Shown in pieces: positions 42,772 through 51,688 of a stretch of 64,000 nt of DNA; the first letter of the stretch is position 1, and each line of letters starts with the position of its first letter. Where the stretch lies: assembly GCA_046269235.1 (NCBI GenBank), contig JBJZOS010000003.1, forward strand, positions 248,001-312,000, read 5' to 3'. Origin of the DNA: Soonwooa sp032078105 (GTDB lineage Bacteria; Bacteroidota; Bacteroidia; Flavobacteriales; Weeksellaceae). The translations under genes and the position numbers were made by a program. The notes under the pieces were generated by a model. That model worked only from the letters and a program-made list of their open reading frames with translations. It was not told the DNA's origin and did no database searches.

Positions 42772-43881
42772 CTAAGCTTTTACCCTAATCATTGTTTTAA
42801 TCTGAATCAGTTTTTCCAACAATTCTTCGCGAGAATCTGCAAGAACATTAATGTGTCCCATTTTGCGGCCAGGTTTGGTCTCTGTTTTTCCGTAAAGATG
42901 AACATAGGTTTTGGGCATTTTCATAACTTCATCTAGTCCGTCGTAGATGACTTTTCCTGAAAATCCGTCTGCTCCTACTAAGTTTAACATGCCACTAAAA
43001 GTGAAAGCCTCGGTATCTGCCAAAGGCGCATTGGTCACCACGCGGTACATCTGCTCAAACTGAGAATTGGCATTTCCTTCTTGACTTTGATGTCCCGAAT
43101 TATGAAGTCTTGGCGCGGTTTCGTTAACCCAAACTTTACCACTTTTATCTAGAAATAATTCGATGGCGAAAAGTCCTGGCGAATCGACAACTGCTAAGAA
43201 TTTTTCAGTAATCGTTTCTATCTGCCTTGCTACATCGTCGCTAATGTTGGTTGGACAAATATTAAAATCCAGCAAATTCAATTTTGGATCGGCAACCATT
43301 TCTGTTACGGGAAAAGTTTTGGTTTCACCATTCTCATTTTTAGCCACAATTACTGATAATTCTTTATCAATATCGACCAATTTTTCTAAAACAGAATCTT
43401 CCACCCAAAGCTTTGCCAAATCGTTAGCATCTTTGATCAGCTGAACCCCTTTGCCATCATAGCCTCCTGTGTTAAGCTTTTGCACGAAAGGAAAAGGCAT
43501 TTTTATTTCATCGGACGTGCCATCCACAATTTCGAAATCTGGCGATGGAATGTCATGTATTTTGTAAAATTCTTTTTGAAGAATTTTCTGCTGAATGGTT
43601 TTAATAATTTGAGAATTAGGAACCACTTTTACACCTTGTTTTTCCAATTCTTCCAGAGCAAGCGCATTAACATGTTCTATCTCTATGGTGACAACATCTT
43701 TATCTTTTCCGAAATCCAAAACCGATTGATAGTCATTAAAACTAGCTTTCGTGAAATAAGAAATATTGTGGCAAGGCGCATCAGCAGAGGGATCTATTGT
43801 ATAAAATTCGTCATCATATTTCAAAGCATTTTGTATAAACATACGTCCCAGTTGTCCGCCTCCAAGAATTCCGATTTTCAT
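42772..43881 (-). CDS. purK: 5-(carboxyamino)imidazole ribonucleotide synthase
   Basis: An ATP-grasp enzyme making N5-CAIR from AIR, bicarbonate and ATP, supplying PurE. It is 369 aa with IGILGGGQLGRMFIQNALKY (N-terminal nucleotide-like fold), FVQKLNTGGYDGKGVQLI (ATP-grasp Gly-rich loop), LDKSGKVWVNETAPRLHNSGHQ (metal ligands and substrate) and the C-terminal VHLYGKTETKPGRKMGHINVLA. It is not next to purE (29.2 kb). The yjdM gene lies just upstream on the same strand (36-nt gap). Confidence 0.97.
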   Translation of the reverse strand: MKIGILGGGQLGRMFIQNALKYDDEFYTIDPSADAPCHNISYFTKASFNDYQSVLDFGKDKDVVTIEIEHVNALALEELEKQGVKVVPNSQIIKTIQQKILQKEFYKIHDIPSPDFEIVDGTSDEIKMPFPFVQKLNTGGYDGKGVQLIKDANDLAKLWVEDSVLEKLVDIDKELSVIVAKNENGETKTFPVTEMVADPKLNLLDFNICPTNISDDVARQIETITEKFLAVVDSPGLFAIELFLDKSGKVWVNETAPRLHNSGHQSQEGNANSQFEQMYRVVTNAPLADTEAFTFSGMLNLVGADGFSGKVIYDGLDEVMKMPKTYVHLYGKTETKPGRKMGHINVLADSREELLEKLIQIKTMIRVKA

Positions 43882-43917
43882 TTTACTTTTTACTTTTTAT
43901 TTGATTTAAAAGAATTG

Positions 43918-44250
43918 TTAAGCTTTTTTGACAAATTCTGACTTCAGAGCCATGGATCCGAAACCATCAATTTTGCAATCGATATTATGATCGCTATCTG
44001 GATTAAGGCGAATATTTTTCACTTTAGTTCCTGCTTTCACAGGTTTTGGAGCACCTTTTACGGGAAGATCTTTTACAACAACGACAGAGTCTCCATTTTG
44101 TAATTCGTTTCCATTGGCATCGAGAATTTTGCTTTCCATATCAATTTCTGCGGGATCCCATTCGTGGAAACATTGTGAACAAGTCATAAGATTTCCGTTT
44201 TCATAAGTGTACTCCGACTGACATTTTGGGCAAATATGTGTATCGCTCAT
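43918..44250 (-). CDS. yjdM: YjdM/PhnA family zinc-ribbon protein
   Basis: A 110-aa protein with an N-terminal zinc ribbon (ICPKCQSEYTYENGNLMTCSQCFHEW: two CxxC pairs, residues ~7-31) and the PhnA/YjdM domain (DANGNELQNGDSVVVVKDLPVKG, GTKVKNIRLNPDSDHNIDCKIDG). Despite the old phosphonate name, the family is not shown to degrade phosphonates and no phn genes are present. It is encoded just upstream of purK, with a TATATTTG promoter box. Confidence 0.92.
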   Translation of the reverse strand: MSDTHICPKCQSEYTYENGNLMTCSQCFHEWDPAEIDMESKILDANGNELQNGDSVVVVKDLPVKGAPKPVKAGTKVKNIRLNPDSDHNIDCKIDGFGSMALKSEFVKKA

Positions 44251-44276
44251 TTTTTAGAATTTTAAAATTTGTAGCC

Positions 44277-44284
44277 CAAATATA
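44277..44284 (-). promoter_or_regulatory. -7 promoter element for yjdM
   Basis: TATATTTG on the minus strand fits TAnnTTTG, 26 nt before the yjdM ATG. Confidence 0.55.
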
Positions 44285-44334
44285 CCGAAGAAAAACAAGA
44301 ACCTAAAGTTTCCCTGAGAAAAATCCCGATTATC

Positions 44335-44365
44335 TTGTAAAAGCAAAGCATTAGAATTATATTTG
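44335..44365 (+). promoter_or_regulatory. Promoter of the TauE/SafE gene, 4 nt from the ATG
   Basis: TTG at 44335-44337, 20-nt spacer, TATATTTG at 44358-44365, then CGAT and ATG. Same geometry as the promoters at 40210 and 54671. Confidence 0.65.
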
Positions 44366-44369
44366 CGAT

Positions 44370-45200
44370 ATGACGGAAATCATCATTTTATTCCTAGGTG
44401 CAGTCTCAGCAGGACTTTTAGGCTCACTAACGGGACTAGGCGGAGGCGTCATCATTATCCCGCTTTTAACGTTAGGCTTCGGCGTCCCAATGCATTATGC
44501 CATCGGCGCATCTCTTATCTCGGTTATCGGTACATCTTCAGGATCGGCGGTTGCTTTTGTTAAAGAAGGCTTCACCAATATGAGGATCGGTATGTTTTTA
44601 GAAATTGCAACAACTGCAGGCGCTATTTTGGGGGCTTTGGTTTCGGGGATTTTAAATCCTAACACCATCGGGATTATCTTCGCCAGTATTCTGATTTTGA
44701 CAGTAATTTTAAATTTAAAAGGAAAACCCGATCATCAGGAACCTCTAATAAAAGGAAGCCTCGAGGACAGACTAAAACTTTATGGGACTTTTCCCGACAA
44801 AGGCGTTATCAAAAACTACTCGGCGAGAAACACAGTTGCTGGATTTTTGATGATGGTTTTTGCGGGAGCAATGTCTGGCTTACTTGGCATCGGATCTGGT
44901 GCGCTAAAGGTTTTAGCCATGGATAATATGATGAAGTTACCTTTCAAAGTTTCTACGACGACTAGTAATTTTATGATTGGGGTGACAGCAGTTGCTGGTT
45001 CTTTAATCTATTTTCAACGAGGCGAAATTATCCCTGTAATTGTTGCGCCAGTATTAATTGGTGTTGTTGTGGGTAGTTTAATCGGGGCTAAAACGTTGAT
45101 GGTTTCTAAAACTAAAAAACTAAAAACTTTCTTCGCAATTGTTATTACAATTTTATCGATTTATATGATGTATAATGGTCTAACCAACAATTTTAAATAA
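44370..45200 (+). CDS. Sulfite exporter TauE/SafE family (TSUP) permease
   Basis: A 276-aa membrane protein with eight hydrophobic segments in two halves. Each half opens with the TSUP Gly-rich helix: LGAVSAGLLGSLTGLGGGVIIIPLL and MVFAGAMSGLLGIGSGALKV. TSUP proteins move sulfite, sulfoacetate or other sulfur-containing anions. The following DUF1634 gene is a regular partner of such permeases in Bacteroidota and elsewhere. Its start codon is only 4 nt after the -7 box, so a leaderless transcript is likely. Confidence 0.93.
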   Translation: MTEIIILFLGAVSAGLLGSLTGLGGGVIIIPLLTLGFGVPMHYAIGASLISVIGTSSGSAVAFVKEGFTNMRIGMFLEIATTAGAILGALVSGILNPNTIGIIFASILILTVILNLKGKPDHQEPLIKGSLEDRLKLYGTFPDKGVIKNYSARNTVAGFLMMVFAGAMSGLLGIGSGALKVLAMDNMMKLPFKVSTTTSNFMIGVTAVAGSLIYFQRGEIIPVIVAPVLIGVVVGSLIGAKTLMVSKTKKLKTFFAIVITILSIYMMYNGLTNNFK

Positions 45201-45206
45201 CCACAA

Positions 45207-45584
45207 ATGAGAAAGGAATTCACAGATTTGGACCTTAACCGTTCGGTAGGTAATCTTCTTCGTCTGGGGGTTATTTTGTCAGTTACAACCTCATTAGTTG
45301 GTTTTATTAAACTTTATCTTGAAGGTTTTGAAATGCCAAAAAACTACGATCAACTTGGTATTGCTAGTGAAAATATATGGCAAAGCTTTTGGGATTCGCT
45401 TACGCATTTTGAAGCTATGGGCATTATCCAATTGGGGATTTTATTGTTGATTATCACACCTTTAATGCGAATTATCTTTGCGCTAATCGGTTATCTCAAA
45501 GAGAAAGATTATACTTATGTTGTGATTTCGATCATCGTTTTAGGGATAATGTTTATAAGTTTTATCAGCGGTTACGGAAATTAA
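45207..45584 (+). CDS. DUF1634 membrane protein
   Basis: A 125-aa protein with three TM helices (~16-36, ~72-93, ~102-122). The motif LNRSVGNLLRLGVILSVTTSLVG and IIQLGILLLIITPLMRIIFALIGYL match DUF1634. It starts 6 nt after the TSUP permease gene, so the two form an operon and may form a transport complex. Its stop codon abuts the stop codon of the opposing VOC gene with no room for a hairpin. Confidence 0.92.
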   Translation: MRKEFTDLDLNRSVGNLLRLGVILSVTTSLVGFIKLYLEGFEMPKNYDQLGIASENIWQSFWDSLTHFEAMGIIQLGILLLIITPLMRIIFALIGYLKEKDYTYVVISIIVLGIMFISFISGYGN

Positions 45585-45962
45585 TTATTGTTCGTAAAAC
45601 TCCAATGGCAGTCCATCTGGATCTTGCGTAAAGAAGAATTTCTTCTCGGTAAACTCGTCAATCCTAACCTCTTCGCACGCCAGAGATATAGAAATAAATT
45701 CTTGTCTTTTCTGCTCAACATCTTCAACGGAAAAAGCTATATGTCGTAGTCCACAAGCTTCTGGTTGAGACATTCTTTTCGGGGGGTTCGGGAAAGAGAA
45801 AAGTTCGATAACATAATGATTATCAATCGCTAAATCTAATTTATAAGACTGTCTTTCTTCACGATAAACTTCACTAATAATTTTCAAACCCAAAATCTCG
45901 GTATAAAACTTTTTAGAAACCGTATAATCTGAACAGATGATTGCGATGTGATGGATTTTCAT
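45585..45962 (-). CDS. VOC family protein (GloA2/YaeR-like)
   Basis: A 125-aa VOC protein; start at ATG 45962 (MKIHHIAIICSDY), one codon inside the longest frame. Features are IHHIAIICSDYTVSKKFYTEILGL, VIELFSFPNPPKRMSQPEACGLRHIAF and FFTQDPDGLPLEFYE. The metal ligands His (HHIA), Glu (IELF), His (LRHIAF) and Glu (LEFYE) all look intact, as in glyoxalase I-like YaeR. The substrate is unknown. It is convergent with the DUF1634 gene, stops touching. Confidence 0.88.
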   Translation of the reverse strand: MKIHHIAIICSDYTVSKKFYTEILGLKIISEVYREERQSYKLDLAIDNHYVIELFSFPNPPKRMSQPEACGLRHIAFSVEDVEQKRQEFISISLACEEVRIDEFTEKKFFFTQDPDGLPLEFYEQ

Positions 45963-46147
45963 CATGTTTTTTTTAAATTTAAAATTAATATTTTTAGCTT
46001 AAAAGAGATTTCTTTCTTTTGATAAAGAACAAAACTCCACAAATAAAATGATTTGGTTCTTTTCTAACTTTCTTTTAATTAAGATTAAAAAAATTGAGTA
46101 GAATCTTCACTCTACCCAACTTTAATAATTAGTTCTTTATTTAAAAT

Positions 46148-47215
46148 CTAAAACCTCATCACGTCTTTAACAACGCCACCTTTTTGTGTAAATGGCAACA
46201 ATTCTTGCTTGATAAAGTTCTCGATTTTGTCTTGTTCGAGATGATTCGGGAACAAAAGATGAACATTTGCGCCAGCATCTAAAGTAAAAAATAAGGGCAA
46301 ACTCGTAATTCTTCGGAACTCCCAAATTTTATTAATCACTTCTAAAGTGCCTGTTTTCATCAAAATAAAAGCAGGATCACTCATCATCATCATCGCATGA
46401 AGCGTCAAAGCTTCGTGTTCTGTCAATTTGATAAATCCATCCAAATCGCCAGTCACTAAAATACTTTTTAACTTTTCAAAATTCTCGTGAGCTTCTTGAA
46501 AACGTCTTTCGGCATAAGGATTTGTTTTCATCAAGCCATGTCCAACCGTAGATGACACGCTTTTTTCGCCCTCATGTATCAGCAACACCCAGTCATTAAA
46601 ATTTTTGAAAATCGGGTGAATTTCGTCATTCGGATATGGAACCGCAAACAAGTCCGAACTTACTGCAACGTCCTTGGTTTTGCCCCAAACAACTAGACCG
46701 TTGTAAAGACTTCTACAAGCACTTCCACTTCCCAACCTTGCTAAAAAACTAGCTTTCTGAATATCTACATTGCTGGCTGTTGGTTGATTGTTGTTGGTCG
46801 CAAAAGCCATATCCAACTTCATTAGACATTTTGCAATCGCGCCAAAACCTGAAGCCGAACTTGCAATACCAGAACTGTGAGGAAACGTATTTTCAGTATT
46901 AATGATGAACTTACCTTTCAGAATCCAAGGCAAATACTTTTCGATGTTTCTAAAATAATTTTCAATTTTTTCAGCGAATTTTTTTTCTTCATGTCCTGCA
47001 AGAAAAGTCTGAACAGAAAATTCTTCGTTCGCTAAAAATTCCATTGTTGTATTGGTTTTACAGTTGTTAAGTGTATAACTAATACTTGGATTCGCTGGAA
47101 TTTGATTTTCGTATTTTCCCCAATATTTAATAATCGCAATGTTCGATGGACAAGACTCTACCACCGTTTGATTACTAATATTAAAGTCTTTATTTCCTAA
47201 AAATTGATTTTCCAT
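46148..47215 (-). CDS. mvaD: Diphosphomevalonate decarboxylase
   Basis: A GHMP-family enzyme converting mevalonate 5-diphosphate to isopentenyl diphosphate; it marks a mevalonate pathway as in other Flavobacteriia. Start at ATG 47215 (MENQFLGNKDFNIS); the longest frame would add 22 poorly conserved codons. Diagnostic pieces are ESCPSNIAIIKYWGKYENQI (N-terminal motif), NTFPHSSGIASSASGFGAIA (ATP-binding loop) and LGSGSACRSLYNGLVVW. About 355 aa, normal for the family. The acyl-CoA synthetase and epimerase genes lie upstream on the same strand. Confidence 0.92.
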   Translation of the reverse strand: MENQFLGNKDFNISNQTVVESCPSNIAIIKYWGKYENQIPANPSISYTLNNCKTNTTMEFLANEEFSVQTFLAGHEEKKFAEKIENYFRNIEKYLPWILKGKFIINTENTFPHSSGIASSASGFGAIAKCLMKLDMAFATNNNQPTASNVDIQKASFLARLGSGSACRSLYNGLVVWGKTKDVAVSSDLFAVPYPNDEIHPIFKNFNDWVLLIHEGEKSVSSTVGHGLMKTNPYAERRFQEAHENFEKLKSILVTGDLDGFIKLTEHEALTLHAMMMMSDPAFILMKTGTLEVINKIWEFRRITSLPLFFTLDAGANVHLLFPNHLEQDKIENFIKQELLPFTQKGGVVKDVMRF

Positions 47216-47281
47216 ATTTTTTTCGTCACAGTATGTTCTCCTATTCTTTATTAAACTGTCCTTCCGAGAGTCAATTTTCAA

Positions 47282-49048
47282 TTAATAATCTTTGTACATT
47301 TCCTCGATAAGATCAGCAAATTTCTCTACAACCACTTTACGACGCACCTTCAACGTTGGCGTCATTTCGCCCAAATCCATTTGAAAATCTCGTGGTAGCA
47401 AACTTATTTTTTTAATCTTCTCATAAGATGCTAAATCTTTTTGAAGTTCATTTATCTTTTGATTATAAAACGCCACAACTGTCGGATTTTCAATTAAATC
47501 CTTATGAGATTGATACGTGATATTTTCTTGCTTTGCTTTTTCTTCCAATGTTTCAAAATTTGGAACAATTAAAGCGGTTACATAAGATCGCCCTTCTGCA
47601 ATAAGAACCGCCTGTTGTACAAAAGCATCGTTTGTCAAAAGATTTTCCGTCGCTTGTGGCGAAATATACTTACCATTCGAGGTTTTCATCAAATCTTTTA
47701 TACGATCTGTGATTGTCAAATTCCCTTCTGTGTCAATCGTTCCACAATCTCCAGTTCTCAACCAACCATCTTCTGTAAAGACTTTCGCCGTTTCTTCAGG
47801 ACGATTGTAGTACCCTTTCATAATGCCGTTTCCTTTGGCAAGAATCTCTTCGTCGTCACCAATTTTAATTTCAACACCAGGTAAAGTACGACCCGTTGTC
47901 CCAAATTTATATTTGGTTAAAGGATAGAGCGCCAAAGTTGCCGTGGTTTCAGTTAGTCCGTAGCCAATGGTCAAATGGATGCCCATAGCATCAAAAAACT
48001 TTGCGATCTCGGGCGAGATTGAAGCACCGCCACATGGCATAAACCATAATCTCCCGCCTAATTGTCCTTTTATCTTTTTGAAAACTAAAGTATTGGCAAG
48101 ATTATATTTTAAACCCAATCCCAAGGGAATTGATTTTTCTTGTCGTTTTAATTCCTGATATTGAGAACCAACCCCCAAAGCCCAATTAAAAATCTTTTGT
48201 TTAGTCGGTGAAGAGCTTTGTATAGTTTCTTGGATTTTAATATAAATCTTTTGATAAAACCTCGGGACCGAACACATCATTGTTGGTTGCACAATCGGCA
48301 ATTCTTCCGCTACGGCTTTTGTATTGGTCAAAAACGAAACTTTTGCACCGCCAGACATCGCTAGTAAAGTCCAACTTCTTTCGAAAACGTGGGTTAATGG
48401 TAAGAACGCAAACGAATGCTCGTCTTCAAAGTTTTTAAATTTAAAAAATTCAAAATGGGCATCAAACGCTTTCACAAAATTCCCGTGCGTTAACATCACT
48501 CCTTTTGGCGTTCCTGTCGTACCAGAAGTATAAATAATGGTCGCCAAATCATCTTCTTGCATATCCAAAATCTCCAAGTTTTCGCTAGCATCTTTTATGA
48601 ATTTCTGAAGATGAATACTTTGGTCATGTATAATTCTTTCGTAAGTTTTGGTAACGATAATTTTTTCAAGACTTGGACATTCTTCCAACAAAGCAATCGC
48701 GTTGTCGTAATGGTCTTTGTTACCTGTCAAGATAATTTTTGCACCCGAATCTAGGATAACATGCTTGGCTTGATCTTTAGTATTACTCGAATATATCGGC
48801 ACAGTTACTGCACCAACCGCAAAAGTCGCTAGATCCATCGTAATCCATTCCGCTGAGTTGTCAGAATAGATCGCAATACGGTCACCTTTTTTTATGCCGG
48901 CTTCTTTCAATGCGTTAGCGGTTTTGAAAACCACGGTCTTCAATTTTCTCCAATTAAGATGCGACCATCCTGCTCCACTTTTGAAACCGATAGCTTGCTT
49001 TAGAGGATAATTTTGTGCATTGGTTATCAAGAAATTTGCAATATTCAT
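47282..49048 (-). CDS. Long-chain acyl-CoA synthetase (AMP-binding)
   Basis: A 588-aa ANL-superfamily enzyme that activates fatty acids to acyl-CoA. Motifs are the P-loop TIIYTSGTTGTPKGVMLTHG (~172-191), the A5 motif GYGLTETTATLAL, GWLRTGDCGTIDTEGNLTITDR (A7/A8) and the C-terminal KTSNGKYISPQATENLL, containing the usual catalytic-Lys region. Long AMP-binding proteins of this class often work on long-chain acids. The start abuts the stop codon of the upstream epimerase gene, so the two are co-translated. The substrate range is inferred. Confidence 0.92.
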   Translation of the reverse strand: MNIANFLITNAQNYPLKQAIGFKSGAGWSHLNWRKLKTVVFKTANALKEAGIKKGDRIAIYSDNSAEWITMDLATFAVGAVTVPIYSSNTKDQAKHVILDSGAKIILTGNKDHYDNAIALLEECPSLEKIIVTKTYERIIHDQSIHLQKFIKDASENLEILDMQEDDLATIIYTSGTTGTPKGVMLTHGNFVKAFDAHFEFFKFKNFEDEHSFAFLPLTHVFERSWTLLAMSGGAKVSFLTNTKAVAEELPIVQPTMMCSVPRFYQKIYIKIQETIQSSSPTKQKIFNWALGVGSQYQELKRQEKSIPLGLGLKYNLANTLVFKKIKGQLGGRLWFMPCGGASISPEIAKFFDAMGIHLTIGYGLTETTATLALYPLTKYKFGTTGRTLPGVEIKIGDDEEILAKGNGIMKGYYNRPEETAKVFTEDGWLRTGDCGTIDTEGNLTITDRIKDLMKTSNGKYISPQATENLLTNDAFVQQAVLIAEGRSYVTALIVPNFETLEEKAKQENITYQSHKDLIENPTVVAFYNQKINELQKDLASYEKIKKISLLPRDFQMDLGEMTPTLKVRRKVVVEKFADLIEEMYKDY

Positions 49049-50074
49049 TTATTTATCTTGTATATAATTTTTCAAATGAAAATCTAAGCTTTCCGAAACG
49101 GGAACAAAATCGAAATTCAATTGTTTTTTAATTTTTTGATTGCTGAGTTTGGACTCAGAAGTTATGGCTTCAATATTAACTTTATTCGCCATACGAAGAC
49201 TCGGCATAAGCCAACCAAATAGCGTGTTAAGTGTTTTTCCGATATTTAAAACAGATTTAGAAATAATTTTGACTGGTGATTTACCAACCGCTTTTCTAAC
49301 TTTGTTCGCGATGATTTCGTTTTTAACATTTTCAGAATTTAAAACAAATCTTTGATCAAAAACATTAGAATCCATCAACTGAATACTAATTTTTGCCACA
49401 TCACGAACGTCAACATAACCCGAAGATCCCTCTGTCGAAAATCTTGATTTTGCAAGTTGCGCAAACATTTCGCCACTACTGCTCGACCAATTGCCAGAAC
49501 CAATGATAATCGACGGATTAACGATAACAACATTGAGACCTTCTGCCGTTGCGCGCCAAATTTCCATTTCGGAAAAATGTTTTGATTTAGCATAAGCCGA
49601 ATGGTCTAATTTAGAATTAAAATCGCAGGTTTCGTCTTGTAGTTTTTCATCATTAAAACCATCTAAAACCGCAACAGAACTTACGAAACAAAACTTCTCA
49701 ACATCAGAATCTTGCACTGCATAAAGTAGATTTTTTGTTCCCTCTATATTGGTTTTATACATCAGGTCGCGATCTTTGGGATGAAAGCTAACTTTTGCGG
49801 CACAATGGTAAATTTCGGAGACATTTTCAACGGCTTTTTCTAAAGAAAAAATATCGTCAAAATCAGCATCAATCCATTCGATTTGGTTAAAATAAAAATC
49901 TGGCTGTTCGGTATAGAATTTATACGATTGCAGAACATCTTTCAAATCACTATTTGGACGTTTGGTTGCACGAACTTTACGTCCTTGTTTCAGAAGTTCT
50001 AAAACAATGACGCGCCCCAAAATCCCCGTTGCACCAGAAACTAAAATGTATTTTTCTTGCGGATGTGCCTCCAA
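49049..50074 (-). CDS. NAD-dependent epimerase/dehydratase family protein (TTG start)
   Basis: A 341-aa extended short-chain dehydrogenase. The Rossmann glycine motif is VSGATGILGRVIVLELLKQG (~12-31), the cofactor region IYHCAAKVSFHP (~89-100), and the active-site Tyr-x3-Lys is in DHSAYAKSKHFSEMEIW. Substrate unknown; members act on sugar nucleotides, flavonoid-like ketones or 3-beta-hydroxysteroid-like molecules. The frame has no ATG before the Rossmann motif. Upstream in-frame codons reach a stop after seven codons, so the TTG at 50074 (Met-Glu-Ala-His) is the likely start. It overlaps functionally with the acyl-CoA synthetase gene that follows directly. Confidence 0.88.
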   Translation of the reverse strand: MEAHPQEKYILVSGATGILGRVIVLELLKQGRKVRATKRPNSDLKDVLQSYKFYTEQPDFYFNQIEWIDADFDDIFSLEKAVENVSEIYHCAAKVSFHPKDRDLMYKTNIEGTKNLLYAVQDSDVEKFCFVSSVAVLDGFNDEKLQDETCDFNSKLDHSAYAKSKHFSEMEIWRATAEGLNVVIVNPSIIIGSGNWSSSSGEMFAQLAKSRFSTEGSSGYVDVRDVAKISIQLMDSNVFDQRFVLNSENVKNEIIANKVRKAVGKSPVKIISKSVLNIGKTLNTLFGWLMPSLRMANKVNIEAITSESKLSNQKIKKQLNFDFVPVSESLDFHLKNYIQDK

Positions 50075-50103
50075 GCTGTAGTTTTTATAAAATCAAGTCC
50101 CGA

Positions 50104-50111
50104 CAAAGATA
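50104..50111 (-). promoter_or_regulatory. -7 promoter element for the epimerase operon
   Basis: TATCTTTG on the minus strand fits TAnnTTTG, 29 nt before the TTG start. Confidence 0.55.
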
Positions 50112-50138
50112 CGCATTGAAACTCTAACTTAAAACCTC

Positions 50139-50918
50139 TTATTCTCCAAATAAAAAAGTCTTAACCGCCTTTGCAAAATCCACAGGATTATTCGCTTGTA
50201 CCCAATGCGAGGCATTTGCAATTTCTGCCAAACTAGAGTTCGGGAATTGTTGCTTGATTAAAAAATCATCTTGAGGCAAAATATAATTGGATTTTGACCC
50301 TTTTATAAATAATGTTGGCCCGTTGTAAACACCAAATTTAATAGCATTAGAAACAAATTCTGTGTAGTTATCCGCCAAAGTTTTTAGGTTAAAACGCCAA
50401 TCCAATTTTTTATCGTCTGTCCAATACAAATTCTTCATCAAAAACTGAATAACAAAAGTCTCTGGAATAAATTCTTTAAGAACATCTTCCACATCATGGC
50501 GCGATTCAACTTTAGAAAAATCAACCGACTGCAAAGCTTTAATAATACCTTGATGATGTGGCGGATAAGCTTTTGGCGAAATATCAACAACAATCAATTT
50601 CTCAACTTTTTCAGGAAAATTAATAGCGCATTGCATCACCGCTTTTCCACCAAGAGAATGTCCCAAAAGATAGGCTTTATCAATGTTATGGGCCTGCATA
50701 TAATTAATAATATCGTTGGCTAAATCGTCATGCGTCATCGAAGGCGAATGAAAACTTCTGCCATGATTTCTGAGATCCAACAAATGTGTCGGCATCAGTT
50801 CTCCAAATTCTTTTCCGAAACTTCCCCAATTATCGAGCATTCCGAAAAGCCCATGCATCACCAGCAAAGGCGTCCCAGCCTTATCTTCTCCGTATATTTT
50901 AGAATGTAATATTTCCAT
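50139..50918 (-). CDS. Alpha/beta hydrolase (YbfF-like esterase)
   Basis: A 259-aa alpha/beta-hydrolase. The oxyanion motif HGLFGMLDNWGSFG (~23-36), the HDLANDIINYM helix, the nucleophile elbow GHSLGGKAV (~95-103), and a C-terminal His in ASHWVQANNPVDF complete the triad with an Asp upstream. The short lid and DLRNHGRSFHSP segment match the YbfF/acyl-CoA esterase type. The substrate is unknown. It is the last gene of the MscS-pdxJ-hydrolase unit. Confidence 0.9.
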   Translation of the reverse strand: MEILHSKIYGEDKAGTPLLVMHGLFGMLDNWGSFGKEFGELMPTHLLDLRNHGRSFHSPSMTHDDLANDIINYMQAHNIDKAYLLGHSLGGKAVMQCAINFPEKVEKLIVVDISPKAYPPHHQGIIKALQSVDFSKVESRHDVEDVLKEFIPETFVIQFLMKNLYWTDDKKLDWRFNLKTLADNYTEFVSNAIKFGVYNGPTLFIKGSKSNYILPQDDFLIKQQFPNSSLAEIANASHWVQANNPVDFAKAVKTFLFGE

Positions 50919-50951
50919 TTTTTAATTCTCAACTTTTAACTTCTAATCCAT

Positions 50952-51674
50952 TTACCACTTCGCCAATCGCTTCAGATATCCCTGAATCGTATTTTCTAAT
51001 CCCATATACAAAGCTTCAGAAATCAAAGCATGGCCAATAGATACTTCCAATAAATTTGGAATATTATCCGCAAAATATTTTAAATTTTCTAAACTTAAAT
51101 CATGTCCCGCATTAATTCCTAATCCGAATTCTGTGGCTTTAACGGCAGTATCGTAATAGTCTTTAATCGCTGCTTTTGCATTGTTTGGATATTCTTTAGC
51201 AAAAGCTTCTGTGTAAAGCTCGATGCGATCTGTTCCTGTCTTTGCCGCCCACGCCACCATTTCTGGATTGGGATCAAGAAAAATCGAAGTTCGGATTCCC
51301 GCATTTTTAAAAATCGAAACGATGTCTGTCAACTTATCCAAATGCGTTTTGCAATCCCAACCAGCATTAGAAGTAATCGCATCTTCTGCATCAGGAACTA
51401 GAGTTACTTGCTCGGGCTTAACATCCAAAACCATTTTAATAAAATCTGGATAAGGATTTCCTTCAATATTAAATTCTGTTGTTATCAAAGGTTTTAAATC
51501 ATAAACATCTTTACGGGTGATATGTCTTTCGTCAGGACGCGGATGGATCGTGATACCTTGCGCACCAAATTTTTGAACATCGATTGCAATTTGCGTTACA
51601 CTTGGCACATCGCCACCTCTTGCATTTCTTAAAGTTGCAATTTTATTAATATTGACACTTAGTTTTGTCGTCAT
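50952..51674 (-). CDS. pdxJ: Pyridoxine 5'-phosphate synthase
   Basis: A TIM-barrel enzyme that joins 1-deoxyxylulose 5-phosphate and 3-amino-1-hydroxyacetone 1-phosphate to pyridoxine 5'-phosphate. It is 240 aa with LSVNINKIATLRNARGGDVPSV (N-terminal motif), QGITIHPRPDERHI (phosphate/substrate loop), VTLVPDAEDAITSNAGWD, GIRTSIFLDPNPEMV, GLGINAGHDLSLEN and EVSIGHALISEALYMGL. It is encoded 14 nt after the MscS gene. Its 1-deoxyxylulose phosphate requirement is of interest beside the mevalonate pathway, since DXS would then serve vitamins only. Confidence 0.97.
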   Translation of the reverse strand: MTTKLSVNINKIATLRNARGGDVPSVTQIAIDVQKFGAQGITIHPRPDERHITRKDVYDLKPLITTEFNIEGNPYPDFIKMVLDVKPEQVTLVPDAEDAITSNAGWDCKTHLDKLTDIVSIFKNAGIRTSIFLDPNPEMVAWAAKTGTDRIELYTEAFAKEYPNNAKAAIKDYYDTAVKATEFGLGINAGHDLSLENLKYFADNIPNLLEVSIGHALISEALYMGLENTIQGYLKRLAKW

Positions 51675-51688
51675 TGTTTGGTTTGATT

